NCBI RefSeq assembly: GCF_000004195.4
Contig: NC_030685.2
Coordinates: 54,946,016-55,010,015, forward strand
Source of the DNA: Xenopus tropicalis
Lineage: Eukaryota; Chordata; Amphibia; Anura; Pipidae
Reading direction: 5' to 3'
Length of the DNA stretch: 64,000 nt
The notes beneath the pieces were generated by a model. That model saw only the letters and a list, made by a program, of their open reading frames with translations, did no database searches and had not been told where the DNA came from. Positions 41,801 to 48,920 of this stretch are shown here, in pieces (within the stretch, counting starts at the first letter, position 1; every line of letters starts with the position of its first letter). The translations under genes and the position numbers were made by a program.

Positions 41801-44800
41801 TGTTGTCTGAGACCATTGTGTTTCTTGCTCCATACGTTCTGTAAGACTAATGAATCTACCCACTGTCTTAATGTAGTTGTTCTGTCATCTTGGGGACTTA
41901 AATTATCTGACTGCAGGTCAGATTTTCTCAGGCACAATTATTCTTCTACATACACCCCATTAGCATGGGAAGGGAAGCTATTTATAAAAAGAAATTGCTT
42001 TCCATTTATTGTGCCCTATAAGCAGTAAAACGCACATTGACTGTACAGAACATTACTTTCCTGCATATTTAAGTTTATACATTTACGTGCTCCCTCGTTG
42101 TCTATCTCTGAAAGGGCATTCTAGATGACTACTAATATATATGTGACGTTACAATGGGAGTGCCTCATTCTTATAGCAATGCAATGTTCCTGGGTGTAGT
42201 CAGTATATATAGACATAGTCAGTCATAGTCAGTATATAGAGCAGTTAGGTTGTAATGTAGAATAAACTCACAGGACTAACATACTGTCCTCCATTATGTA
42301 GACCAGCAGTTCAGTCCTAGAGGGCAGTTTTATCAAAATGTATGATTAGAGTTCACCACAGAAAAATTCACCCACTATTTATTTCTATGGGATTTTTAAA
42401 AGCATATTTATCAATTAGGGAACTCTAATTTTTATCCATTGATAAATACGCATCTAAAAATCCTATAGGAATGAATAGAAAGTGAGTGAGTTTTCCTGTT
42501 GTAAACACTAATCTCTAAATTGGTCCCTTGATGTTAGACTTAGGGGCAGATTTATGAAAATGTGAGATTAGAGCTCACCACAGAAAACTGTACCCACTCT
42601 CTTTATTCCTATGGGTTTTTTTGGAATGTATTTATTAATTGGTGAAAGTTAGAGTTCACCAATTAATAAACACTATTCTACAAATCCCATGGGGATGAAG
42701 AGAGTGGGTGAATTTTTCTGTGGTGAGCTCTAATTTAATGCCCATAGCACTTAAAATTGTAAACACTTACAGGTCTAAAGGAACACTGCAGTCCACTGTG
42801 AGAGAGACAGAAAGCCCAGACACCGCTAGGATCAACGTGTGCCACTGGTTGTCAGCCAATGATATTCCTCGAAAGGTAACTTTAGTCTGCCATTCATTTG
42901 TGTGTTTAGGGCTCCAGAACAGAAAGTGGACTTTGTTTTCTGAATATCGCATTCCAAGAAGTACATGTTTGCTCTTCTCTGTGACTACAGTAAACAGGTA
43001 TTCATTTTTCTGCAAAAAAAAAAAACCACAAACAAAACTTACAAAATAATAAAATAAATACAATATGTGCAAGATGTTTTTGGGGTACCGGCTTTTTATT
43101 TAATGTAACTACTTGTTTAACAGAAGTGTAGATAAATATTCAGACAAGAACTGCACAGCCAATTAGAATCAGCTTAGCTGCTTCAGTGTGAGGTTGAGTT
43201 GGCTCTGCAGTTGCCTCCATGAGTAAATTACCTAAAAGTTGGTGGTAAGAACATAAAAATCTGGGTTTAAAGGGTAGTGCACCTAAAAATGAACCTTTAT
43301 TATCTCGTAGACTGCAACCATGTTAGTTTGCAATTCATCTTTAAAGTTTTTGTGGTTATAAAAATGTTTAAATGTTTTGTTTTGCAGCTCTCAATCTTGG
43401 AATGTTAATTGCTAGCTAGTTGATAAGCATTAATTACCGTAGCGAGGAAGAAACGTTTTGTTAGCATGCAAAATGAATGGGGGGGTCTATAAGGAAATTT
43501 AACAATACATTATAAGAATGATAATAAAATTAAACCCTCATGATAAATCTGTTTTTTGTTCTGCAATTTAAGTTGCAGGTTAGATAAAGGCACAATAAGG
43601 ATGGTAAGGATGGTAAGTAAGACTTAGGGGGCCATTTACTAACAGTTTGATCCTTCCCTGGAGGATCCTTCTTTGCTTTGAAACTTTAGAGGTTTTCGGA
43701 TATTTGCTTCTTGTTTTTTGTGTGACATTAAAAAAAGTAGAGGTCTCAGTTTCACTACTTTTTCGAGACTTTTTTCCACACGTAATTTTTTAGTTCAGAC
43801 TTTTTAGTAAATGTTGTGGAAATGAGTTTATTCAAATTTTTACAAATAAAAAAAAATAGATTAGTAAATCTGACCCTATGCGGCTGATTTACTAATCCAC
43901 GAATCTGAATCCCGAATGGGAAAAAATCAGATTGGAAACGAACATTTTGCGACTTTTTCGTATTCTTTGCGATTTTTTCGTCACCGTCGCGACTTTTCGT
44001 AGCCATTATGACTTTTGTGAATTGTCGCGACTTTTGCATAGCCATTATGACTTTTGTGAATTGTCGCGACTTTTGCATAGCCATTATGACTTTCGTGAAT
44101 TGTCACGACTTTTGCATAGCCATTATGACTTTCGTGAATTGTCGCGACTTTTGCATAGCCATTATGACTTTCGTGAATTGTCACGACTTTTGCATAGCCA
44201 TTATGACTTTCGTGAATTGTCACGACTTTTGCATAGCCATTACGACTTTTGTGAATTGTCGCAACTTTTTAATATTGAGCGCTCAAAAAATTTGCGACAA
44301 TTCGCGAAAAAGTCGCAAAATACCGATCATTACAAAAAAACGCATTTGGACGCTTTTCGGACGTTCGTGGATTAGTAAATGTGCCCCTAAATGTAAATAT
44401 GCTCACATTAGGTGCATCTATAACAGGTAATTTAAAGGTGAAATTCCCTTCAAGTGAAAGCAAAATTATTAAAGTATAAAGTATATAAGTCTCTAAAAGA
44501 GATCTATACCCAAGGTACATTATTTTGTAATCTTAATAAGGTTGATTCATGTTTCTTATAACAGCAGTGTTGCTAATAGTAGAAACTTATAAATGGTCCT
44601 ATGGTCACCTTTGGTGGAATGCTGGGAATCTTCACAGTGAGAACCAGGGAAAATTCTTCAGGGAAGAGTGGGCAGTTGTGGAAGAGGCGTGATGACGGAA
44701 AGCTGAGGGCATGGGGTGAGGTAGAGAGATGAAACCCACGAGATCCTTGTGACTGAACCATTCTTAAATGACTTGAAGCATTGCTAGAGTTTGTCATTTC

Positions 44801-44826
44801 TGACAACATGTCCAATGGGCGAAGGT
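12116..44826 (-). CDS. tspear: TSPEAR, secreted laminin-G/EAR-repeat protein (spliced, first exon not found)
   Basis: This is the span of eleven joined minus-strand exons, listed separately below. Together they encode 643 residues up to the TAA at 12116-12118. In order the protein has a thrombospondin-N/laminin-G-like domain (residues 1 to about 210 of this part), a linker with conserved Cys (about 210-285), then seven EAR repeats of about 48 residues built around DWE(F/A)F, (F)LAVAN and SVIYKW. Seven such repeats are expected to form a seven-bladed propeller. All splice sites are AG/GT and all phases agree, so the reading frame is intact. Several N-glycosylation sequons fit an extracellular protein. 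Known for the family: TSPEAR is secreted, affects Notch signalling, and human mutations cause ectodermal dysplasia, with a debated link to deafness. The missing N-terminus (about 25 residues, signal peptide) should lie upstream of 44826. The gene name is from recognition of the sequence. Confidence 0.93.
12270..12977. other. TSPEAR intron, 708 bp, no feature seen
   Basis: AT-rich intron sequence with a T-run near 12625-12636 and no recognised repeat ends. Confidence 0.5.
12978..13079 (-). CDS. tspear: TSPEAR coding exon, EAR repeat 6
   Basis: Acceptor tgtttcctccaacag, donor ACAG|GTAATT. Completes Ser and reads [20 protein letters not shown], then [13 protein letters not shown], ending with two bases of Arg. 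102 bp. Confidence 0.94.
13105..13465. repeat. Direct-repeat copy A, interrupted by an inverted-repeat element
   Basis: Shares with 14468-14665 the words gagccaaagtg.atgaa.ttgagtcta at its start and gagaggaaagaa..gcctgag plus catagggtgtccagc at its end. Copy A differs by carrying an extra block at 13145-13329 that starts agggctcgtactcacaagcg and ends cgctcatgagtaagagccct, i.e. an element with about 26-bp inverted ends. Confidence 0.7.
13145..13329. mobile_element. Short inverted-repeat (MITE-like) element in a TSPEAR intron
   Basis: A 185-bp block whose two 26-bp ends are inverted copies with about three differences. It interrupts direct-repeat copy A and is absent from copy B (14468-14665), which provides a natural empty-site comparison. 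I could not assign a clear target duplication or superfamily. Confidence 0.65.
13833..13910. repeat. Perfect 37-bp inverted repeat with 4-nt loop
   Basis: The arm at 13833-13869 (agtatctagtagaattaagt...) is exactly complementary to the arm at 13874-13910 (...acttaattctactagatact), with loop ttct. No mismatch was seen in 37 pairs. The flanks are not complementary. The left flank gagtgaggga recurs at 13953-13962 in a related but diverged segment, so the palindrome sits inside a repeated sequence. Confidence 0.92.
14468..14665. repeat. Direct-repeat copy B in the TSPEAR intron
   Basis: Uninterrupted counterpart of 13105-13465; see that entry. Minus-strand translations of the two copies are similar ([10 protein letters not shown] and [10 protein letters not shown]), but I see no gene family to attach. 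I treat this as repeat or duplicated intron sequence. Confidence 0.6.
14666..16016. other. TSPEAR intron part, no feature seen
   Basis: Unremarkable AT-rich intron sequence with T-runs near 15545-15580. Confidence 0.4.
16017..16204 (-). CDS. tspear: TSPEAR coding exon, EAR repeat 5
   Basis: Reads [47 protein letters not shown] and DILTL, ending with two bases of Ser before GTACAA. 188 bp. The acceptor is TTTCAG immediately preceded by a TTTA/TTA microsatellite (16208-16242), which supplies the pyrimidine tract. NST and NIT sequons are present. Confidence 0.93.
16208..16242. repeat. Compound AAAT/AAT microsatellite at a splice acceptor
   Basis: Runs aaataaataaataataataa and on to ataaataaataa on the plus strand. 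On the TSPEAR strand it is a TTTA/TTA tract ending three bases from the acceptor AG of the repeat-5 exon. Confidence 0.9.
16385..16640. repeat. Diverged repeat with gaatctgtcctg/ttttggcaaa words
   Basis: Runs of aaaatttg and caaaac on one side and ttttgct/tttcgcc on the other suggest an old inverted-repeat element. Another probable member of the family is at 19800-19905, which ends tttgctcatcactagtcccc. Confidence 0.4.
16683..16815. repeat. Diverged copy of the 34-bp minisatellite
   Basis: Three to four degenerate units of the form gcagagtatggcacacacag and gcagcgtagagcagg. They match the array at 59056-59427 but with more substitutions and spacing changes. Confidence 0.7.
16816..24447. other. 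TSPEAR 8.2-kb intron, remaining part
   Basis: Mostly AT-rich unique sequence. Recognised pieces are a partial tacaggta-family element at 17528-17612, a gctcatcactagt-ended element at 19800-19905, and a gccataca-type element at about 24025-24300 beginning agctaggcatacatgacgat. No additional TSPEAR-like exon was seen between 16204 and 24448, which agrees with the exact phase match of those two exons. Confidence 0.5.
24448..24677 (-). CDS. tspear: TSPEAR coding exon, EAR repeats 3 and 4
   Basis: Acceptor tcttgtctcttag, donor ATG|GTAAGA. Completes Gly and reads [51 protein letters not shown]. 230 bp, ending in phase 0. NQT and NGT sequons lie between strands. Confidence 0.95.
24678..25821. other. 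TSPEAR intron, 1144 bp, no feature seen
   Basis: AT-rich intron sequence with a C-run near 24816-24826. No repeat ends were recognised. Confidence 0.45.
25822..26008 (-). CDS. tspear: TSPEAR coding exon, EAR repeats 2 and 3
   Basis: Acceptor ttttttactcag. Reads [50 protein letters not shown] and HRE, ending with one base of Gly before a GTGTAG donor. 187 bp. All EAR hallmark words are present. Confidence 0.95.
26946..27250. repeat. Inverted-repeat element (gtggctatacat family)
   Basis: Begins aaggtggctatacatcttaa. It contains gatatctggcc/ggccagatatc palindromes and the words cgtttggccccagggccaaa and gatatcgcccacccgtaggt. The same words in the same order occur at 41078-41310 and, less well, at 34999-35290, so these are three copies of one family inside TSPEAR. 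Confidence 0.65.
28823..29163. repeat. Inverted-repeat element with catacacg / catgtatggcc ends
   Basis: Starts agccagccatacacgcacca and ends acatgtatggccaccttaag. Inside are paired words gtacgatattcggtgcg/cgcaccaatatt and an inner inverted pair ctcgaagag...; no coding content. Confidence 0.55.
32137..32322. mobile_element. Possible small hAT-like element
   Basis: Starts caggggcaggccaagg and ends tttcggccctg, resembling short hAT-type ends. The flanking 8-mers gccataag and gctgcaag agree at only five of eight positions, so the target duplication is doubtful. Confidence 0.35.
32859..32889. repeat. (AT)n microsatellite
   Basis: About fifteen uninterrupted AT units in a TSPEAR intron. Confidence 0.95.
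34505..34640. repeat. Foldback element (cagtaacccatagcaac family)
   Basis: Left arm gcagtaacccatagcaacta is inverted on the right as ttggttgctaggggttactg. The same palindromic family is at 48785-48920 and 55557-55700. Confidence 0.7.
34999..35290. repeat. Diverged copy of the gtggctatacat element family
   Basis: Shares cttatctacccttgtatggg with 41120-41155 and atattgcccaccttaggtgg with the copies at 26946 and 41078. Confidence 0.55.
36636..36868 (-). CDS. tspear: TSPEAR coding exon, EAR repeat 1 and start of repeat 2
   Basis: Acceptor tctttatggctag, donor AGG|GTAAGG. Reads [13 protein letters not shown], then [38 protein letters not shown] and [12 protein letters not shown]. 233 bp, ending in phase 0. 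The first repeat has VMAN instead of the usual VAN; the core SVLYRW motif is intact. Confidence 0.93.
36920..37214. mobile_element. Inverted-repeat element with cagtgtcggactgg ends
   Basis: Left end caagtgtcggactggccc, right end ccccagtccgacactg, in the intron next to the EAR-1 exon. Inside, a 34-bp word starting agaagaaatggaggaaagta occurs twice (about 37041 and 37129), an internal direct duplication. Flanking 8-mers do not match, so no target duplication is claimed. Confidence 0.6.
37215..39227. other. TSPEAR intron part
   Basis: AT-rich. A possible inverted-repeat element spans about 38721-39201, with ends ggggcatatttat and ataaatggcccc; its right end is about 26 bp from the donor of the 39228-39359 exon. 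Another fragment of this sort starts near 37503 (aggggggtatttactgattt). Confidence 0.4.
39228..39359 (-). CDS. tspear: TSPEAR coding exon, Cys-containing linker before the EAR repeats
   Basis: Acceptor tttcttcatcag. The exon completes a Glu codon and reads [13 protein letters not shown], then [19 protein letters not shown] and PVLE, ending with one base of an Arg codon before GTAAGG. 132 bp. Reading past the donor into the intron gives an artificial longer frame, so the donor rather than the ORF end defines the exon. Confidence 0.9.
39360..40370. other. TSPEAR intron, 1011 bp, no feature seen
   Basis: AT-rich intron without recognised repeats or exon-like sequence. Confidence 0.4.
40371..40530 (-). 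CDS. tspear: TSPEAR coding exon, end of domain and linker
   Basis: Acceptor ctggtttgcag. Starts [14 protein letters not shown] and continues with a Cys and [13 protein letters not shown], ending KYSY plus one base before GTTAGT. 160 bp. [12 protein letters not shown] is strongly characteristic of TSPEAR. Confidence 0.92.
40874..40897. repeat. (TA)n microsatellite
   Basis: Twelve TA units in a TSPEAR intron. Confidence 0.95.
41078..41310. repeat. Inverted-repeat element (gtggctatacat family)
   Basis: Contains ccgatatcggccctttagac, gtttggccctagggctaaac and aatatcgcccacccttaggt, parallel to 26946-27250. Confidence 0.6.
41599..41689 (-). CDS. tspear: TSPEAR coding exon, end of laminin-G-like domain
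   Basis: Short exon of 91 bp: one base completing Leu, then 30 codons [20 protein letters not shown] to RQKGFFT. Donor ACA|GTAAGT is strong. Acceptor acatgtgaccag has a weak pyrimidine tract. HIYVGSR is the usual late strand of a thrombospondin-N domain. Confidence 0.9.
42335..42735. repeat. Two adjacent foldback elements next to a TSPEAR exon
   Basis: Two related foldbacks lie side by side (about 42335-42520 and 42541-42735). In the second, gattagagctcaccacagaa on the left is inverted as tctgtggtgagctctaattt on the right, and the inner word ttggtgaaagttagagttcaccaa forms the tip. The right end is about 35 bp from the splice donor at 42770. Confidence 0.7.
42771..43009 (-). CDS. tspear: TSPEAR coding exon, laminin-G-like domain
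   Basis: Begins [19 protein letters not shown] after a T12GCAG acceptor and runs through [23 protein letters not shown] and TVDCSVPLD. It ends with two bases of a Leu codon before GTAAGT. The WHTLILAVS and DC words are typical of laminin-G-like sandwiches. 239 bp: 79 codons plus two bases. Confidence 0.93.
43010..43624. other. TSPEAR intron part, no feature seen
   Basis: Intron sequence beyond the exon acceptor, with no recognised feature. Confidence 0.4.
43625..43877. repeat. Short inverted-repeat element with aggggccatttactaa ends
   Basis: Left end cttagggggccatttactaa, right end ttagtaaatctgaccctat. It directly abuts the larger related element that follows. Confidence 0.5.
43878..44392. 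repeat. Foldback element with internal 39-bp tandem array
   Basis: Ends are ggctgatttactaatccacg and cgttcgtggattagtaaatgtgcccc. The left arm cagattggaaacgaacattt with ttgcgactttttcg words is inverted on the right (aaaaagtcgcaaaataccga). At 43990-44275 the left arm is expanded into about seven copies of a 39-bp unit (cgacttttgcatagccatta plus tgacttttgtgaattgt). The same element family without the array is at 62881-63447. The open frames on both strands follow from the period of 39 and encode nothing recognisable. Confidence 0.75.
44609..44826 (-). CDS. tspear: TSPEAR coding exon, start of laminin-G-like domain (probably exon 2)
   Basis: Acceptor tcatccctttacag, donor AAG|GTGACC. The exon opens with the last two bases (AC) of a split codon, then reads [10 protein letters not shown] through [17 protein letters not shown] to IPPK: 72 codons, ending in phase 0. 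It includes the conserved Cys and FPEEFS block of thrombospondin-N domains and NSS/NAS glycosylation sequons. The preceding exon must end with one base of a split codon (Asp or Tyr if the base is G or T). Confidence 0.9.
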
Positions 44827-44929
44827 CTGTAAAGGGATGATAGCAACAAGCATATATATTATTTATATTGCAATTTTTAACTTAATACATTTCTTTAGCA
44901 AACATATGTTTCGACACACAAACATTCAT

Positions 44930-44972
44930 CCCTGATGAAAGTTCCTGGAGGAACTGAAACGTGGGACCATTA
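44930..44972 (+). other. Hammerhead-core-like motif (weak)
   Basis: CTGATGA (44932-44938), then a 6-bp stem agttcc/ggaact with loop tgga, then GAAAC (44956-44960). This is the word order of a hammerhead ribozyme core around stem II. One extra A lies between CTGATGA and the stem, and I could not build convincing stems I and III, so catalysis is doubtful. A diverged relative is at 4685-4720. Confidence 0.25.
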
Positions 44973-45124
44973 AAGAACCTCACTTTTTTATAAGCCATTT
45001 GACGTCTCCGGTGTGAAATTTCCTGCGAGTGCCGTTCTCCTCTGCTTTTCTATACATCGTCCAGGCACCCAGGTAGCGTCTAAGACTTTTGGTGTGCAGC
45101 TTAAGAACTGTTTGTATATATATA

Positions 45125-46108
45125 TGTAGCCCACTTTAGAATGATTCTTGTGCTGCTACCTGCTGATAACTTTGCTTTGGCGCTACAGGAGTCCTGAGCC
45201 CCCGCTTACTATGGGGGTTAACAAGGATTTCTCCCTGAAAGGCGTGCCTCCACCCAGGGATGGTGTTGTGGAACTATAATCCACCCCCTGGGAACTTAAC
45301 AGTCTCTAGTACCTCTGCCTGGGATCCACACACAGCCCCCAGTACCTTGCCCCTCCCTGGGGTAGTTGCTTACCGGCAGGTAGGTGATCCTTGTGGCAGG
45401 AAAGAGTCAGATACACACGGAGTATGATGAATTAGATGAATCAGTTTATTAGGGCAGGACCTCTCCAGGAGTGGCACATATTATTTCACACAGCATGCAG
45501 GGCTTTATCTCCTCACTACTCATTGAGAGCTTTCTCCTGTTGGGCAACTCAGGGTACTCACGCCAAGTGTCTCCTTCTAGACAGAAGGCACCCCCTCTTG
45601 GGGTCCTTCCCGGTACTCACGCTAGGCAGCCTCACCACAGGCAGCCCACCCCGGTACTCACGCCTAAGTCCCCTCAGATCCAGCCTCCTTGGGTTAGCGG
45701 TGACCTTGTCCACCTACCTAACCACTTATGGCCCTGCACTCCGGCTGATGTAATGCCGGGAGGTCTTAACCTCACTTCCACTCCTGGAGGGGCAATGTCC
45801 ACCCATTCTAAACTCCTGGTGTCCTACATATTACTCCTAGAGCAATCTATTATAGAACTTCTAACACTAAGCTGTACCTGGGGTACTCCTTACTGGAGCA
45901 GTCCCCAAAATGTCTGACCAACACCACATGGCTGCATCCCCTTATATGGGCCTATGCACCACCCTGTGGCCATATCCCTAACTGCAGGTATACACCCTAT
46001 TAACTATTTAGCAACCCAGTCATCCCAGTGTCCCTGTTTCCCAGCACCACCCTGTGGCCTGTCCTAGGGGTTCCTGTCCTAAGGGCCCATTTTTGGTAAA
46101 CCCCTACA
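45125..46108 (-). mobile_element. Solo LTR of an LTR retrotransposon
   Basis: A 984-bp block with TG...CA ends (TGTAGCCC and CCCCTACA on the plus strand), flanked by TATA on both sides as a possible 4-bp target duplication. That word is in AT-repeat context, so it is weak evidence. On the minus strand it reads like a promoter-bearing LTR: TATA-type CATATAAG at about 45941-45948, then AATAAA at 45445-45450. No gag/pol sequence or second LTR was seen. Composition is more GC-rich than the flanks. Long plus-strand frames at 45436-45917 are shadows without known domains. Confidence 0.65.
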
Positions 46109-46118
46109 TATATATATA

Positions 46119-46245
46119 CAGTGAGGAACACAAGTATTTGAATACCCTGCAATTTAGCAAGTTCCCCTACTTAGAAATCACGGAGGGGTCTGAAATTCAC
46201 ATTGTAGGTGCATTCCCACTGTGAGAGACAAATGTAAATGCAATT
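46119..46245. mobile_element. Single terminal inverted repeat of another Tc1-like element
   Basis: Starts at a TA with cagtgaggaacacaagtatt and tgaataccctgcaatttagc, the end sequence of a Tc1-type family known to me from fish and frogs. Only this end is present, and it sits ten bases from the solo LTR. Confidence 0.6.
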
Positions 46246-47687
46246 CACACATATTGTGATAGTAGTTCTCTTAATGGAGCACCAGATGAAACCTATTGTT
46301 TTATATTTGTATTATATTTTATTTAATCTTAGAATACAGTGTAAGTAATACACTCACAAACATCTTAATGAAATCCCTTTCAGCACTCCAACTGCTGCTC
46401 TGTAAACCCAAATCTATGCCTTTGGGTTATGGCTTACTTTATTAGAAGAGTTGGCTCCCATCATTATTTCTCCTATAGCTCTAGGTTATTTGCTCATTGC
46501 TTTTTGGTACTAAAAGGAACAGATAAAACACATAAAGATGATGCTCCATGTGTGCTTAATACATTCATAGAATTGATACATAATGCATAAAATCAATATA
46601 TGAATACATGTACACAATATATAACTTACACAATGCTTTGTATATTGATTCTGCTCTGATAAATGCTCCATAAATGCTGCTTCTATTGGACATACACCCA
46701 GTCTACAACCTACAGGAATGTTCTATGATGAATGAGTTCTATGATGCAGGCCCAGTCATGGTGGAATCTATCTTGATCTAACCACTGAAAGCTATTTTGA
46801 TCAGACAATAATGAAGCGCTTATTCTGCCGAGCCTTGTTAATGAGTCTTCCTTTCTGGTTTCCAGTATTTTAGCTTTTCTTAGGGGTTCTTCACATATCT
46901 ATTTTAGGAGGTGGGGAATATTATCTAGACTTCAAGAGAAATGTCCTTTTAGAAGCAGGATCCTTTGAAGAGACTCAGCTAGGGCAAGCATGGAAAAGGA
47001 AACCTAATATGTCTCACAGGCTGGTTATAACGTCTAAAAAATATCTTTACTTGCTATCTTCAGAATCCTTACATAGGCAGACTAAAAAGAAATAGCAACA
47101 TAATATGTTTCAAACCTCAAAGCTTACTAACCTTGTCTTCCTTAAGCAATAAAAAAAAACTAGATTCTATCTACAGAACAGTTTGTCATGCAATAAAAAA
47201 GCTGGATATAACTATTATTTGGTTTCCAGGCTGCAAGAGCTAATGCTTTATCAGTGTGATATACATAGATATAATATTATATATTATATTATATATGGAT
47301 ATAAAAGTTGATTTTATAACCCAATTTCCATTTTATTATAAAATAAAGCATTTACTTAAAAGACCTAAATATAAATGGTTACACAGTGGGTATATTTTAC
47401 CAGCGTATAAAAAACAACATTGCAATACAAACATTGCCAGCAGGTACAGTACACTGTGTAAAAATCATGATTAATTATAAAACTGTGTGATTATTTTATG
47501 CTAATTCTGGCATATAAAGAGGTGTAAGCTTATAAAATAAAGCAACGGCTCTTTACGTTGCATTATAAAGCACTTTGGATGCCAAAAAGTCTTAAATGCC
47601 TGAATGTGACCCATAGAATTTAATGAGTTAGATCAGCTCTACAGTGCTATGAAATTATGGGGTAAATCTAGGCCTTACGCTGACATA
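46246..47687. other. No gene seen
   Basis: AT-rich sequence with a TATAT-rich patch near 47258-47300. Confidence 0.4.
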
Positions 47688-48013
47688 CAGGTAAGGGATC
47701 CCTTATCCGAAAACCCAATATCCAGAAAGCTCCGAATTATGGAAAGCCTGTCTCCCATACACTTAATTTTAATCAAATAATTCAGATTTTAAAAATTGAT
47801 TTTTTCTTTGTAAAGATAAAACAGTGCTTTGTATTTGATCCCGACTACGATATATTTAATCCTTATGGGAAGCAAAACAATCCTATTGGGTTTAATTAGT
47901 GTTTTATTGATTTTTTAGTTGACTTAAGGTATGGAGATCCAAATTACGGAAAGACCCCTTATCCGGAATACCCTTAGTCCCAAACATTCTGGATAACGGG
48001 TCCTATACCTGTA
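47688..48013. repeat. Inverted-repeat element (tacaggta family), full-length copy
   Basis: Left end acaggtaagggatccctt, right end ataacgggtcctatacctgt. Inside is ggaaagcctgtctcccatac, shared with the copies at 11742, 51869 and 58390. Confidence 0.75.
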
Positions 48014-48784
48014 TATATATGCTAGTTTAATGATTATAAGGGATTGTTTCTGTGATTGTGATTTATGGCCCTGAGTGACCACACTATTATATTATAGAGC
48101 AGCAAAAACAGTTTTAAAGGAGAACTAAACCCTAAAAACCCTCTCAAATAAGCTAATGCTATGGGGCTGACTAATACATTCTGATGCAGAGGTTTTAGAG
48201 CTGCCATGTAACATGAATTGGAATAAATTTCTAATTAGCCTTGTATTATGTCATTTATATTCTATGTATAAAGTATATCGTGTGTCGGTCCCTAAGCTCA
48301 GTCCATAAGCTTAATAGAGATGGAAAGTACAGGGCTCTACTATGGCTTATTGCCTTAGGCACTCTCTAGCTTGTACGTCTAAAAGCAAAAGTGTGTTGCA
48401 GGGGATACCCATTGCCTTCTACCACTTTGCCAGCTACATTTAGAGTAAACCACCATTTGAACTTTAATAACTTTAAGTAAAAAATATCAGTGTTACTGCA
48501 GTTTGTATGTTGCAAGAGTTCATATAGAAAGATAATAGCCAGTCTGCCACCACTTATGGTGTCCCATGTCACCACACAAGTGAAAAATATGTGCCATAAA
48601 TTGTGTGGGTTGAGGAAAATGTAATTTATAGTAAAACGCTATACAGTATGCTGTATTTTGTCTCTTATTTCTGCCAGTCAGACTGCAAAACTAATATAAA
48701 TAAATGTTGTCATAGTTATATGTAAGGAAACAGAATACAGTTGCCACACTAACAATATTTACAATGCCTCACTGAGGGAAGTTA
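48014..48784. other. No gene seen
   Basis: Contains a piece beginning aaaggagaactaaacccta near 48117 that resembles a common repeat start. No coding content. Confidence 0.4.
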
Positions 48785-48920
48785 TGAAATAAAAGGCACA
48801 ACATTTTCCCAGGAGCAGTAACCCATAGCAACCAATCAGCAGGTAGATTTTACTGGTCACCTGTTTAAAAGCACACATCTTATCGGTTGCCATGGGTTTC
48901 TGCAAACTTAGTGCCTTTTA
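48785..48920. repeat. Foldback element (cagtaacccatagcaac family)
   Basis: gaaataaaaggcac...gcagtaacccatagcaacca on the left is inverted as ggttgccatgggtttctgca...gtgccttttattac on the right. Confidence 0.75.

Noticed and set aside
41811..42028. 78-codon plus-strand frame between two TSPEAR exons
   Set aside because: It is antisense to the intron, has no recognised domain and no conserved splice context.
43755..44430. Overlapping 80-147 codon frames with 13-residue repeats
   Set aside because: They follow from the 39-bp tandem array inside a foldback element. Both strands are open, as expected of a period divisible by three.
45372..45450. Minus-strand GCCG|GTAAGC as donor of the missing TSPEAR first exon
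   Set aside because: It lies inside the solo LTR, has no nearby Met with a hydrophobic stretch, and its frame contains no signal peptide.
45436..45917. Two overlapping plus-strand frames of 105 and 148 codons
   Set aside because: They are antisense shadows within the solo LTR with no protein-family features.
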